Below are positions 46,407 to 55,989 of a DNA stretch of 64,000 nucleotides, in pieces (within the stretch, counting starts at the first letter, position 1; each line of letters begins with the position of its first letter). The notes under the pieces were generated by a model. It made no database searches and had not been told where the DNA came from. It was given only the letters and a program-made list of their open reading frames with translations. The stretch is from Lysinibacillus parviboronicapiens (GTDB lineage: Bacteria > Bacillota > Bacilli > Bacillales_A > Planococcaceae): the NCBI RefSeq assembly GCF_003049575.1, contig NZ_PYWI01000008.1:94181-158180 (forward strand), in the 5' to 3' direction. Both the position numbers and the translations under genes were made by a program.

Positions 46407-46435
46407 AAAAGCAGCCTACATCAGTAGGCTGCTTG
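46407..46435 (-). terminator. Terminator of pepF
   Basis: GCAGCCTAC pairs perfectly with GTAGGCTGC around ATCA, with T6 on the minus strand. The gap 46130-46454 contains no other feature I can support. Confidence 0.88.
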
Positions 46436-46454
46436 TCGCGAGGGATAGCTACGT

Positions 46455-48260
46455 TTATCCTTCAATTTCCTTAGTTAGCCGTTCGAGCTCATCGATTAAA
46501 TGACCGATATAAGCAATCGTATCCCGAAGTGGCTGATCTGTTGTCACATCCACACCTGCCATTTGGGCAAGCTCTACAGGGGATTTTGTGCCACCCGCTT
46601 GGAGAACTGCTAACCATTCATCGACAGCCGAGCTACCTTCTTTTAAAATGCGTTGCGAAACTTGAGTTGAAATCGTTAAACCAGCACTGTATGTGTAAGG
46701 GTATAAGCCCATGTAGTAGTGTGGCTGACGCATCCAAGTTAACTCTGCACCTTCCGTAATCTCTACAGTATCGCCCCAGAAATCTTCAAGGACCGTGCGT
46801 TTTAATTGATTTAAGACAGTCGCATTGACCGAGTCGCCAGCGTCCACTAGTTCATATACTTTGCGTTGATAAGCAGCTTCTAGTAAATGTGTCACGAAGT
46901 TATGATAATACGTTTTCGCTACGATATTTGAAATGACCCAACGTTTGAATCGAAGGTCGTCATTATGTGTTAATAAATAATTTGCCAATAGCATTTCATT
47001 CATTGTCGATGGTGCCTCGATAAAGTAAAGAGAAGGACGGCTATTGAAATACGATTGATGGCCTTGAGCATTCACAAAATGTCCTGCATGGCCAAGCTCA
47101 TGTGTGAGTGTAAATACCTCATTCATGCGTTCGTTCCATGACATGAGGATGTATGGATGACTGCCATATGGACTTGAGCAAAATGCGCCGGTCGATTTCC
47201 CTTTGTTTGGCGCAAAATCAATCCAACGGTCATTAAATGCGCGTTCTAGCATGTTTTGATAATCCTCACCCATGACCGCTAGGGATTTTTCCACATAATC
47301 CTTCGCCTCAGCCATTGTTAACTTTGGATCGTAGCTAGCATCGAGCGCAATTTTTAAATCCGCAAATGTCATTGTCTCTAAATCATTCGCTTGCTGAACA
47401 AGCTTCGCGTAACGGCGCATATGCGGTGCAAGTTCTTGTGTAATAAGGTCAATTTGACGATGATAGAGCGATTGATCTACGTCTTGATCGAATAATAAAT
47501 AGTCAATGACAGAGTCAAAACCTCGTAAATCAGCAATCGTTTTTTCTTGTTGAATATGCGTGTTGTATACCTGCGCAGTTGTGTGCTGATAATCACGTAA
47601 CTTACTAGAAAATGCATCAAATGCTGCACGACGCACATTTGTATCTACTTCAAGTTCCCAGTCATTTTCGAATAATACAAAGCTGAGCGGGTGTTTTTTG
47701 CCGTTTGCCTCAAACTCACCGAAATTCATATCGACCAGCTTGGTTGTGTTATAGATTTCATAGGGTGCTTCAAACGTGGAACTTAGTGCCGCCAACGCTT
47801 TTTCGACTTCAGGCTGTAATTGATGCGGCTTCTGTTTTAATAATTCCTGTAAATAGTGCTCATAAAGAGGGCTCAACGTAGCAGCTTCCTCTAACACTTT
47901 TTCATCTAATGCTAATAGTTCGCTACGCACAAAAGAGAGCGCACTACTAATTTTACCGACTGCTGTACCGAATTTTGCCGCACGCATTTGTGCGACATCG
48001 TCTGTGCGATCAGCCTGTAAGTTTAAACTAGCATACGTACCTATTGGCACAAATTGCACTTGCAGTGCTTCAAAAGCTGTGAGAACGTCAATTACTTTGG
48101 ATGCATCTGTAATGGTGCCCTGATACGTACGCTCAAAATTCACAGCTTCCTCCACCAATTGCGCTAAAATAGGTTCAAAATCTGCGTCATTCTCCAGCAA
48201 ATCTTGTAAATTCCAAGTTTCTTCTAGTGGCACATCCTTGCGTAATGGTAAAACTTCCAT
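46455..48260 (-). CDS. pepF: Oligoendopeptidase F, M3 family zinc peptidase
   Basis: 601 residues. The zinc site is HELGHAGH, with a downstream Glu in FIEAPSTMNEMLLANYLL. The N-terminal helical domain (YASLNLQADRTDD) is that of PepF. It is a cytosolic peptidase of short peptides. ATG 48260 is preferred over the longer start at 48293 because AAAGGGG is correctly spaced. Monocistronic. Confidence 0.95.
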   Translation of the reverse strand: MEVLPLRKDVPLEETWNLQDLLENDADFEPILAQLVEEAVNFERTYQGTITDASKVIDVLTAFEALQVQFVPIGTYASLNLQADRTDDVAQMRAAKFGTAVGKISSALSFVRSELLALDEKVLEEAATLSPLYEHYLQELLKQKPHQLQPEVEKALAALSSTFEAPYEIYNTTKLVDMNFGEFEANGKKHPLSFVLFENDWELEVDTNVRRAAFDAFSSKLRDYQHTTAQVYNTHIQQEKTIADLRGFDSVIDYLLFDQDVDQSLYHRQIDLITQELAPHMRRYAKLVQQANDLETMTFADLKIALDASYDPKLTMAEAKDYVEKSLAVMGEDYQNMLERAFNDRWIDFAPNKGKSTGAFCSSPYGSHPYILMSWNERMNEVFTLTHELGHAGHFVNAQGHQSYFNSRPSLYFIEAPSTMNEMLLANYLLTHNDDLRFKRWVISNIVAKTYYHNFVTHLLEAAYQRKVYELVDAGDSVNATVLNQLKRTVLEDFWGDTVEITEGAELTWMRQPHYYMGLYPYTYSAGLTISTQVSQRILKEGSSAVDEWLAVLQAGGTKSPVELAQMAGVDVTTDQPLRDTIAYIGHLIDELERLTKEIEG

Positions 48261-48532
48261 GTATAAACACCCCTTTGTTGTAAGTGATTTCATTATAACG
48301 AAACTATTTCGGAAAGTGAAATAATTATAGAGAATAGTTTTAATATTGTGCTTAATTTTTATTGTGAACTGGTGAACATAGTGCTGGTCATCAACTCCTT
48401 GTCTTTGCTATAGCTAAATTGACTGCGCTTATTAAATCAAAGTTACGCTAAATACTAGATTGACTTCTATAATATATAGGCAAATCGTTGATATTTAATA
48501 TTGCTTGCTATACTCACAGAATTTTCAGTTAT

Positions 48533-48557
48533 GTTTTAAATTGTGGTAGTAGGGAAA
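48533..48557 (+). promoter_or_regulatory. Sigma-B-type promoter of dps
   Basis: GTTTTA (48533-48538), 13-base spacer, GGGAAA (48552-48557). The -10 fits GGGWAW exactly; the -35 differs at one position from GTTTMW. Dps is sigma-B dependent in Bacillus subtilis, which supports it. Confidence 0.6.
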
Positions 48558-48628
48558 AAATGAGTGTATAGCCAATACACAATGCAACGCATACTAAAGG
48601 CTAGAACAAAGAAATTGGAGGAGACAAC

Positions 48629-49069
48629 ATGACACAAAACTTAAATAAGCAATTGAATAAGCTGGTCGCAACATACTCGGTACTGTATACAAAATTGCAT
48701 AACTATCATTGGTATGTAACGGGGAATGCCTTCTTCACACTCCATGCAAAATTTGAAGAGTTATATAATGAATCCACATTAAATTTAGATGAAATTGCCG
48801 AGCGCATTCTGTCCAAAGACGGTAAGCCTGTAGCGACATTAAAAGAACACCTTGAGCTCTCTTATGTTGAGGAAGCAACAGGGAAGGAAACAACGGATGA
48901 AATGGTAGAGACAACCATCTCGGATTTCCAAAAGCTAATGAAAGCGTTAAATTCGACAATGGAGCTAGCAGCGGAGGAAGGGGACGACCGCACAGAGGAT
49001 TTACTCAATGCGATGTACCAATCACTAGAAAAGCATGCATGGATGTTAAAAGCCTTTCTCGGCAACTAA
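48629..49069 (+). CDS. dps: Dps/ferritin-like DNA-protecting protein
   Basis: 146 residues, four-helix ferritin fold. The intersubunit ferroxidase site is visible in NYHWYVTGNAFFTLHAKFEE and in LDEIAERILSKDGKP. It would form a 12-subunit iron-storing shell that protects DNA from peroxide. ATG 48629 follows TTGGAGGAG. A sigma-B promoter match lies upstream, and another stress gene with a sigma-B promoter follows. Confidence 0.92.
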   Translation: MTQNLNKQLNKLVATYSVLYTKLHNYHWYVTGNAFFTLHAKFEELYNESTLNLDEIAERILSKDGKPVATLKEHLELSYVEEATGKETTDEMVETTISDFQKLMKALNSTMELAAEEGDDRTEDLLNAMYQSLEKHAWMLKAFLGN

Positions 49070-49141
49070 ACGATGACCATTGTGACAAAGTGAAATAGAA
49101 TATGACAAATATTACAGAATCATAAAAAACAACAGAAAGGC

Positions 49142-49166
49142 GTTTCTTATCCCACGAGCAGGGTAA
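49142..49166 (+). promoter_or_regulatory. Sigma-B promoter of the YflT-like gene
   Basis: GTTTCT (49142-49147), 13 bases, GGGTAA (49161-49166): a full match to GTTTMW-N12-15-GGGWAW. The start codon is 37 bases downstream. Confidence 0.75.
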
Positions 49167-49202
49167 AAACATAGTAAGCCATACAAATAGGAGGAATTGA
49201 AC

Positions 49203-49724
49203 ATGATGAATGAACAAAACCCACAAATTGAGGTGGCACATACAAAAGACGAAATGCTGCACATTTTAGAAAGTATGCGATTAGCTGGATATCGTACAGA
49301 AGATATTCATATTATTGCAAAGGATCAAAGCCAATTTGAGGATATCAAATGGGATGTGGATGTTAGAACGCATGAAGCAGGGAATTGGGTAGACCAATTT
49401 AAATCATGGTTTACGGGCGAGTCTGCTGTGACAGAAGGGTTAAAGCGATTTGACTTAACAGAAGGACAAACCGCGTATTATGCGCAACTTGTAGAGCAGG
49501 GAGCTATCGTATTATTTGCTGAACGCGATGATACAAATGACCCACTGACAACTGCAACCTATGATGAAGGCAATGGCTATCGCCATAACCCACTTGATCC
49601 ACGCGTAACAGCGCCAGAACCATTTGATACGGTTGGAAATGTGGAGACACCCGAGCAACGTGAGGAACGCTTAAAAGCGGAAGAACGCATGAACGATGCA
49701 GAACAAATTAGAAGATATTTATAA
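49203..49724 (+). CDS. YflT-like general stress protein
   Basis: 173 residues from ATG 49203 after AGGAGG; the TTG at 49197 is too close to the site. The N-terminal half (LHILESMRLAGYRTEDIHII, then QGAIVLFAERDD) is the general stress protein 17M-like domain. The C-terminal half is Pro/Glu/Arg-rich and charged, ending in a helical KAEERMNDAEQIRRYL tail. A perfect sigma-B promoter upstream agrees with a stress role. Molecular function unknown. Confidence 0.88.
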   Translation: MMNEQNPQIEVAHTKDEMLHILESMRLAGYRTEDIHIIAKDQSQFEDIKWDVDVRTHEAGNWVDQFKSWFTGESAVTEGLKRFDLTEGQTAYYAQLVEQGAIVLFAERDDTNDPLTTATYDEGNGYRHNPLDPRVTAPEPFDTVGNVETPEQREERLKAEERMNDAEQIRRYL

Positions 49725-49732
49725 AAGACTTT

Positions 49733-49763
49733 TCGGTGGGGGATTTATCTCCCACCGATTTTT
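49733..49763 (+). terminator. Terminator of the YflT-like gene
   Basis: TCGGTGGG pairs with CCCACCGA, followed by T5. Confidence 0.85.
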
Positions 49764-49843
49764 GTTATTAACCCAGTATAAATCTCAAAGAGAGCTTCAA
49801 TAAAAACAAGACAATCACTAGAAACGATAGGGCTTACAGGAAA

Positions 49844-50974
49844 CTACTTGATAATTTTTACCGCTCCACCATCTTTTACAAAAACGTTGACAGTGATTTG
49901 ATGGATGGAATCATTCGTTAGGTTTTTTATTTCCTCGTTCGTCCAAGTTTTGGATTTGAAACGATAAGCTTTTTCTGAAAGATTGAAAACATCGGCATTA
50001 ATTTCTAGTCCTTTATTAAATGTTTGTTGGATTTGAGATGCTATGATGGACTCCGTTTGTTGCGCAATTTGTTTTCTATTAAGATTTTTTGGATTTTCTG
50101 TAATGGATGCTTTAACGTCTAATTCGACATCATATTTTGGCGCTTTGCCATCTACTATTTTAATTGTATGCTTTATATCATCGATAGACATTGAAACAGC
50201 TTTATCTTTAATGGACAGCTTCATGTTATGAAATTCTTTATTAAACCAATCCAGACCTGAAAGTTCTTCCTCCTGTAACCATCCTTTTAATTGTTGATTG
50301 ACAAGAAAGTACGCGCCACTAATCGTTAATATTTTTTTGGAGTCGCTATCTTCATCCCAATAATTATCGGTTACATCTATTGTGGGAATCATTAATGAAC
50401 CAATGGGCTCATAAAATCTTTTTATGATGTTTTGTACGGTGATGGTTGGGAAAAATGTATTAAAAAATAGTTGTTCTTTTGGATCATAAGTAAAAGTTAA
50501 GTTTGGCGGTTTATAAAATAACCCGCGAACGTTCATGATTTCCTTAATATCATGGTCATACGCATAAATTAACGTATTATAACGCAAATAATAGTTTCTA
50601 CTAAAGTAATCTAGAAACCCATCCAGTTGTCCCTCCAAAATATTTTTGGAAATAAAAATAGCTTGTACATGCCCATAATAGAGGGGATTTACTGAATGTT
50701 TTTCAATATCATCCATTGCCTCTTGAATGGTTTCGCCTTCTCCATGTCCAATTACAATGGGCGCGGGCTCTTTGGCGATGTCTGGTTCAGAGCCAGTAAT
50801 ATTATTAAAGCCAACAGCTTGGAGATATAAATGATATTTATTGTCCGTATAATCCATACCTAAAGCCGTCACGTAAATTTCACTTTGAATTTCTTTAATT
50901 CCTGAACAGCCAGCTAATAGCCAAGATAAATGACAAAAAATGATTACTTGCAGGATCACTTTATAAGGTGCCAT
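49844..50974 (-). CDS. gerC: Spore germination lipoprotein, Ger(x)C family
   Basis: 376 residues from ATG 50974 (AAAAGGAG spaced 8). Lipobox LLAGC with Cys23. The body matches the three-domain Ger(x)C fold (EIYVTALGMDYTDNKYHLYL near the start, NADVFNLSEKAYRF near the end). It is the C subunit of a germinant receptor in the spore inner membrane. It follows gerA with a 5-base gap in a gerB-gerA-gerC operon. The receptor's ligand specificity cannot be predicted. Confidence 0.92.
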   Translation of the reverse strand: MAPYKVILQVIIFCHLSWLLAGCSGIKEIQSEIYVTALGMDYTDNKYHLYLQAVGFNNITGSEPDIAKEPAPIVIGHGEGETIQEAMDDIEKHSVNPLYYGHVQAIFISKNILEGQLDGFLDYFSRNYYLRYNTLIYAYDHDIKEIMNVRGLFYKPPNLTFTYDPKEQLFFNTFFPTITVQNIIKRFYEPIGSLMIPTIDVTDNYWDEDSDSKKILTISGAYFLVNQQLKGWLQEEELSGLDWFNKEFHNMKLSIKDKAVSMSIDDIKHTIKIVDGKAPKYDVELDVKASITENPKNLNRKQIAQQTESIIASQIQQTFNKGLEINADVFNLSEKAYRFKSKTWTNEEIKNLTNDSIHQITVNVFVKDGGAVKIIK

Positions 50975-50979
50975 GAAAT

Positions 50980-52419
50980 TCACTCCTTTTTACGGCGAGC
51001 ATCATACATATGGTCTTTCGACTTAAATTTGAACGGCATTTTCAAGAAACCTTTCATCATATCTAGAGCATTCACTTTGTAAAGTGTGGACAGATAAGGG
51101 CGTCCAAAGCTTTCCAATGAAGAAATATATGTTAGTAAAAATAATACACAGACAAAAAAGCCATACATCCCAAAAAAAGAAGATATTATTAACGTGACAA
51201 TTCTCAATAAAAAGACATTGCCCAATATATTTTGATTTATTAATGTATAACTAGAAATAACAGTAAGTGCGCCTACTACTAATGTTGACGGTGAAGTAAA
51301 ACCAGCTCTTATGGCTGCATCTCCAACGATTAGCCCTCCTAAAACAGCGACAGTTTGACCAACCGTTTTAGGTAAGCGTACCCCTGCCTCCCTAAAAAGG
51401 TCGAAAAAGATGAGCATGATAAAAATTTCGATAGAAGAGGACACAGGTAAACCAATTTTAGATGTAGAGATCGATGCTAATAATGGGAAGGGTAGTTGGT
51501 TAAGCTGATGAACAGTCAAGGCAATCCAAAAACCTGGTAAAAAGATACTGGTAAATAAAGAAAGCACTCTTAAAATGCGGGAGAAGCTTCCGTAAATGAA
51601 ACTGGTTTGATCATCTTCAGGCGCCTTTAAAAGAAGTAATAAATTAACCGGCCCAATAAGACAACTTGGGCTACCATCAACAAGTACGGCGAAACGGCCT
51701 TGATTGAGTGAATTGACGACAAAATCGGGTCTTCCTGTATAATCGATTAGTGGGAATAGTGCGGATGTTTTATCATAAAGTAATTCCTCTATATGATAGC
51801 TACTGGTAATCACATCTACATCGATCACATCTAACTTGTTTTGTACGTTTTCTAAAATATCCGGTTTTATAAGATTATCTAGATAAAGAAGTAAAACCCT
51901 TGTCTTACTAGTAGTCCCAATTAAATAGCTCTTACTGCATAAATGATTACTTTTTAATCGCATCCGTAGCAACGAAAGGTTTGTATCGATATTTTCTACA
52001 AAACCATCACGCGGCCCCCTTAATGACACTTCCATATTGGATTCATCAATGGCACGTTCTGGAAGTTTCGCTAATTGGATGACATATAGCTTATCGGATT
52101 GACTGTGATAAATATAGATGAAGCCAGAAAAAATGCCGCTGTTTATGTCCTCCAGTTTTTGCAAATAATCATGTAACTCTTCCACCTCTAAATAGCGATT
52201 GATTATTTTGATATCATTCATATGTCCTTGTTCAGCAAGGTGTCTAACACTTGGTAATAATGTATTAAAATAAAGCTCATTATCAATTAACCCTGGGCAG
52301 TAAAAGAACACTAGCTCTTGGTTTTCATCATGAAAGTAATAATGTTTTTGGCTGATTCTTATATCCGTTTGCTTCCTTAATGCTTGATATAAAAGTTCCC
52401 TATTACGATGTTTGTTCAA
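50980..52419 (-). CDS. gerA: Spore germination protein, GerA family
   Basis: About 479 residues starting at TTG 52419, which has AAAGGGGG upstream; the overlap with gerB is 17 bases. The soluble N-terminal domain contains SLRGPRDGFVENIDTNL, the signature of GerA-type receptor subunits. The C-terminal half has five or six membrane segments and a basic tail (FKFKSKDHMYDARRKKE). It assembles with GerB and GerC into a germinant-gated receptor. The longer frame to 52461 would run deeper into gerB and lacks a ribosome site. Confidence 0.93.
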   Translation of the reverse strand: MNKHRNRELLYQALRKQTDIRISQKHYYFHDENQELVFFYCPGLIDNELYFNTLLPSVRHLAEQGHMNDIKIINRYLEVEELHDYLQKLEDINSGIFSGFIYIYHSQSDKLYVIQLAKLPERAIDESNMEVSLRGPRDGFVENIDTNLSLLRMRLKSNHLCSKSYLIGTTSKTRVLLLYLDNLIKPDILENVQNKLDVIDVDVITSSYHIEELLYDKTSALFPLIDYTGRPDFVVNSLNQGRFAVLVDGSPSCLIGPVNLLLLLKAPEDDQTSFIYGSFSRILRVLSLFTSIFLPGFWIALTVHQLNQLPFPLLASISTSKIGLPVSSSIEIFIMLIFFDLFREAGVRLPKTVGQTVAVLGGLIVGDAAIRAGFTSPSTLVVGALTVISSYTLINQNILGNVFLLRIVTLIISSFFGMYGFFVCVLFLLTYISSLESFGRPYLSTLYKVNALDMMKGFLKMPFKFKSKDHMYDARRKKE

Positions 52420-53482
52420 ATTTTTGCCCCCTTTTAAAGCGCAATAATATATAGGTAACAATCATAAAAACGAATAAAAACATAAATATTGCGGGAAGAT
52501 AGACCCTATTGATAAATAAAATAAAACTAGAAACAGACCATGGAATTAATAATCCCAATGTTAAGCCTAGATACAGAAGTAAGAGATGACGATTTCGATT
52601 TTTTTTGAAAAATGAAGATAATATATACATAAATAAACTGATGCGAATAAATGTGATTGACAATATGTGAAATACGGATAGTGAATCCAGTCTCGTCAAA
52701 TATTTGCCGAATGACAACACTTTCCACTGTTCATTCACTGGAAAAGTCATCCTTTGGGCTATAAAAAGCCCAAACTCAGCAATAGTAGATGTAATCGTTA
52801 TAAAGGTTAATAACAGCAACAATGTTGATAAAGCTATAATCCCTTTAAATTTCACTTTTTCTTGTGCATGACCTAATACTACAAATAAGAGAAAACCGAC
52901 TTCTAAAATGCCAATACACATGTACATTACACCTATTAGCGTTGAAGAAATACTCGTATGGTTAATAGGTAACAGCAGCTGATATTCATGATTAACTGAA
53001 TTTCCGATATTAAGAAGGGCAAATAATAGAATGTAGATGCTCCCGATGATGAATGATTGGATGGCAATCGTCTTAATGCCCTTTTGAGAACCATAAAAAC
53101 ATAAGAGAATAAACAGTAAGACATTGATGAAATAGGGGTATTCAAACGCAAAATTTTCATCAATCCAAATCATCGTAAACTTTAAGGTCATAAAAGTTGA
53201 AAAGAGAATATACACGACATATAAAGCAATGACAATTCCATAAAGCGGTTTATTGTAATACCTAGAAATAAACTGAGGTAAAGAACTCGTTTTTAAGGTA
53301 GAAGCGATTCTTGAAATAACGATGGCAAAAACAAGAAAAGGCAGTAAGCTTACGATAGCACTTAGCCAAGATGCACGTTCAACTTCAGAAATTATTGTGG
53401 GGGTGAGCATGAATTGTGCCAAGAAACTAACGGATAAAAATAATAAGCAATAGATATGTATAGGTTGAATACTTTTGTTCAT
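52403..53482 (-). CDS. gerB: Spore germination protein, GerB/GerAB family permease
   Basis: About 359 residues with ten membrane helices, of the APC-like endospore germination permease family that holds the germinant-binding site. N-terminal QPIHIYCLLFLSVSFLAQF and a C-terminal basic end FKRGQKFEQTS. First gene of the operon, giving the less common B-A-C order. AAGGAGG precedes a GTG (53485) and ATG (53482). Expression is expected in the forespore under sigma-G, but no clear sigma-G promoter was seen. Confidence 0.92.
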   Translation of the reverse strand: MNKSIQPIHIYCLLFLSVSFLAQFMLTPTIISEVERASWLSAIVSLLPFLVFAIVISRIASTLKTSSLPQFISRYYNKPLYGIVIALYVVYILFSTFMTLKFTMIWIDENFAFEYPYFINVLLFILLCFYGSQKGIKTIAIQSFIIGSIYILLFALLNIGNSVNHEYQLLLPINHTSISSTLIGVMYMCIGILEVGFLLFVVLGHAQEKVKFKGIIALSTLLLLLTFITITSTIAEFGLFIAQRMTFPVNEQWKVLSFGKYLTRLDSLSVFHILSITFIRISLFMYILSSFFKKNRNRHLLLLYLGLTLGLLIPWSVSSFILFINRVYLPAIFMFLFVFMIVTYILLRFKRGQKFEQTS

Positions 53483-53530
53483 CACCGATAAATCCTCCTT
53501 TCTTTATCCCCGCATTAGCGAGTCATTACA

Positions 53531-53666
53531 CGCCCCTGTCAAGTGGATAGATGACAACAAATACACGGGGGCGAACAGCTGACTATAAAACACGAAGAAC
53601 ATCCTGCTGATTGAAATTTCACTTTATAGTATAGCCTTGTGTGAAAATTTCAATCAACGGGCAAAG
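53531..53666. other. Two hairpins upstream of the germination operon
   Basis: CGCCCCTGT pairs with ACACGGGGGCG at 53531-53573, and GATTGAAATTT...AAATTTCAATC pairs at 53608-53666. Neither has a T-run on the gerB side. They are the only features between the operon and the repeat element that starts at 53713. Confidence 0.45.
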
Positions 53667-53712
53667 GTGGTTTGCACAAATAACCAATGATGTAAGTATG
53701 AGAGAAATGAAA

Positions 53713-54012
53713 AGGGGCTGGGACAAAAGAGAAAAAGTGTTAGATTGACTGATGTCAATCTAACACTTTTTTGCTGTGAACGTTGATGTCCACTACGGCG
53801 GACGTTCCGGAGGCGTGGCCTGAGCCTGTAGTCTCAGGCGTCACGCTAATCCCCCAGGAGTCACCGCCTTCGTTACCATCAACTAGTGCTCTCTTCTAAC
53901 TTTTATTGATGCCAAAAGGAAGAAGTCTAAATTTTTCTTCATTTTAGATAGCAACAATTTAATAATACCTTTGCTGCTCTTTCTTAAAATTTAAAGTTTT
54001 GTCCCAGCCTCT
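53713..54012. repeat. 300-bp intergenic element with GGCTGGGACAAAA inverted ends
   Basis: AGGGGCTGGGACAAAA (53713-53728) and TTTTGTCCCAGCCTCT (53997-54012) are inverted copies with 15 of 16 matches. Inside, 53736-53770 is a perfect AAAGTGTTAGATTGAC/GTCAATCTAACACTTT hairpin, and 53785-53875 is a GC-rich block with GGAGGCGTGGCCTGAGCC, CAGGCGTCACGC and CCCAGGAGTCACC. There is no coding frame. The ends resemble dispersed Firmicutes intergenic sequences I recall, so a MITE-like or structured-RNA element is likely. No target duplication was seen. Confidence 0.65.
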
Positions 54013-54082
54013 TACTATTCGCTATGTGTATGTTTTTACTGTATCGCTGTAACGCCGATTTTGTCGCTAGTCCGATACGGTA

Positions 54083-54979
54083 TCATATAACTTTTTCTTG
54101 CGCTTGTTTTTTAAAGAAGCGTGACAAGTGCATATGCTCAAATTGTGCCACCAAATTACCGATTAAAATAAAGCTACCACCAATCAGTAGTTTGACAGTC
54201 AATCCTTCGCCTAAGAACATCATCGCAAACATGGCAGCAAAGATGGGTTCTAAGGAAAAAATGAGACCTGTATGTGTAGCAGATGCATACTGTTGTGCAA
54301 CAGTTTGACCGACGAAACAGAAGGCACTACAAATGATGCCGAGCCCGATAATAGCAAGCCATGAAGCGGCTGTATTTGGCAGTGTAGGTGCTTCGAAGAA
54401 CAGTGTACAAACAAGTGCATAGAGGCCCGCAAAACCAAGCTGATAAACCCCGTAGGAAATCGACTCTACGCTTCGAGTAAACTTGCTGTTTAATAATAAA
54501 TAGATAGCATAACCTAGCGCTGCAATCGCTACTAAAATATCACCTTTTTGGAATGTAAAAGAGCCTTGCGCTGTTAAAACTGTGATGCCAATCATCGTAC
54601 AAATAATCGCAAAACTAACCGCTCTTGACGGTAACTTTTTGTCGATAAAGCTACTGATAATAGGCACTAGCACAACTGTTAAGCTTAAAATAAATCCAGC
54701 GTTTGAAACGGAAGTCGTTTGTAATCCAAATAAACTTAGTGCGAACACAAGGAATAAGAGAAAGCCTTGGATAGCTGCGTATTTTAATGTTTTGAAATCG
54801 ACCTTTATCATGCGTTTATAAAAGATTATACCTGCCGCTAAAAATGCGATAATACAGCGTAATGCCACCACATTATAAACAGCCAATGTTTCAAGCCCCA
54901 TTACCATAAACGTATAGGACAACCCCCAAAACATTGTCACAATTATCATCAATAAATTTGCTTTTCCTTGAATACTCAT
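54083..54979 (-). CDS. EamA/DMT family transporter
   Basis: 298 residues, ten membrane helices in two EamA repeats (MFWGLSYTFMVMGLETLAVY in the first, IFSLEPIFAAMFAMMFLGEG in the second). RhaT/YdcZ-like exporters of metabolites. Start ATG 54979 after TAGGTGA. It is divergent from the LysR regulator, which probably controls it. Substrate unknown. Confidence 0.9.
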   Translation of the reverse strand: MSIQGKANLLMIIVTMFWGLSYTFMVMGLETLAVYNVVALRCIIAFLAAGIIFYKRMIKVDFKTLKYAAIQGFLLFLVFALSLFGLQTTSVSNAGFILSLTVVLVPIISSFIDKKLPSRAVSFAIICTMIGITVLTAQGSFTFQKGDILVAIAALGYAIYLLLNSKFTRSVESISYGVYQLGFAGLYALVCTLFFEAPTLPNTAASWLAIIGLGIICSAFCFVGQTVAQQYASATHTGLIFSLEPIFAAMFAMMFLGEGLTVKLLIGGSFILIGNLVAQFEHMHLSRFFKKQAQEKVI

Positions 54980-55113
54980 TATGCTCACCTACAGTCTGTG
55001 TACTAAAACAGTTTTATACTAAAATTTACTATATATCTTGTGTTGTGATTAGTAAAACGAATGTTTATAATGATTAATATTAAAAAAATTCATGTATAAC
55101 GAGGACAAAGCAA

Positions 55114-55989
55114 ATGAGTTTGGTGAAATATGAAATTTTAAATAAGGTGGCAGAGCTTGAAAGCTTTACCAAGGCAGCCGATGCATTAGGTTTAACCCAA
55201 TCGGCCGTCAGTCATGCTGTCTCTAGTTTAGAAAAGGAATTTGGCTTTGCGCTGATTCACCGGAGCCGAGCTGGTGTGACCTTAACGACTGAAGGGCATA
55301 CGATGTTGCGTGCCATGCGCCATGTACTGGATGCTGAAGAATTATTGCAGCAGGAAGCAGCGCATATTCATGGGGTAACACGGGGGAAAGTGCGAATCGG
55401 AGTTATTTCGAGTATTTCTTCCAATTGGATGCCCGAAATCGTTCGCATTATGGACAATCAATTTCCTGGCATTCAAGTGGAATTGCGCGAAGGAGATTAT
55501 TATGAAATTGAACAATGGCTACAAAGTGGCGAGGTGGATGCTGGATTTTTAAATGGCCAAAAATCTGAGCAATATCAGTTTATCGAGCTTCAGCAGGACC
55601 CGCTGTTATGTATTGTTTCTGACAAAAGTTCACTCTATGACAGAACAGAAATAGATATTGTGGAACTTGAGGATATGCCATTTATCATGACGTCTTATCG
55701 TGGTACGAATGATGTAAAGGTGATTTTAGAGCATTATCATGTTAAGCCCAATATTCGCTTTGAATTGTCGGAAGAGGTGGGCATTTTTTCAATGATTTCG
55801 CATCATTTAGGCATTAGTATTTTACCGCGATTAGTCATTAATCGTTTACCTTCTACATTAAAAGCCATTCCATTAAAGCAAGGTGGATATCGTACCATAG
55901 GACTAGCTATGAAGCACCATGCTTCACCTGTGACCAAGAAATTTGCGGAAATTTTAAGCACTTGGTTAAGCGAACAAAATAAGAAATAG
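55114..55989 (+). CDS. LysR family transcriptional regulator
   Basis: 291 residues. N-terminal winged helix (SFTKAADALGLTQSAVSHAV, SSLEKEFGFALIHR) and a substrate-binding domain with GKVRIGVISSISSNWMPEI. Divergent from the EamA transporter with 135 bases between start codons, the normal site for a LysR operator. ATG 55114 follows ACGAGGAC. Likely activates the exporter in response to a small ligand. Confidence 0.93.
   Translation: MSLVKYEILNKVAELESFTKAADALGLTQSAVSHAVSSLEKEFGFALIHRSRAGVTLTTEGHTMLRAMRHVLDAEELLQQEAAHIHGVTRGKVRIGVISSISSNWMPEIVRIMDNQFPGIQVELREGDYYEIEQWLQSGEVDAGFLNGQKSEQYQFIELQQDPLLCIVSDKSSLYDRTEIDIVELEDMPFIMTSYRGTNDVKVILEHYHVKPNIRFELSEEVGIFSMISHHLGISILPRLVINRLPSTLKAIPLKQGGYRTIGLAMKHHASPVTKKFAEILSTWLSEQNKK

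Noticed and set aside
48462..48480. PerR box upstream of dps (TTCTATAATATATAG)
   Set aside because: It matches the TTATAATNATTATAA consensus poorly. The sigma-B promoter explains regulation better.
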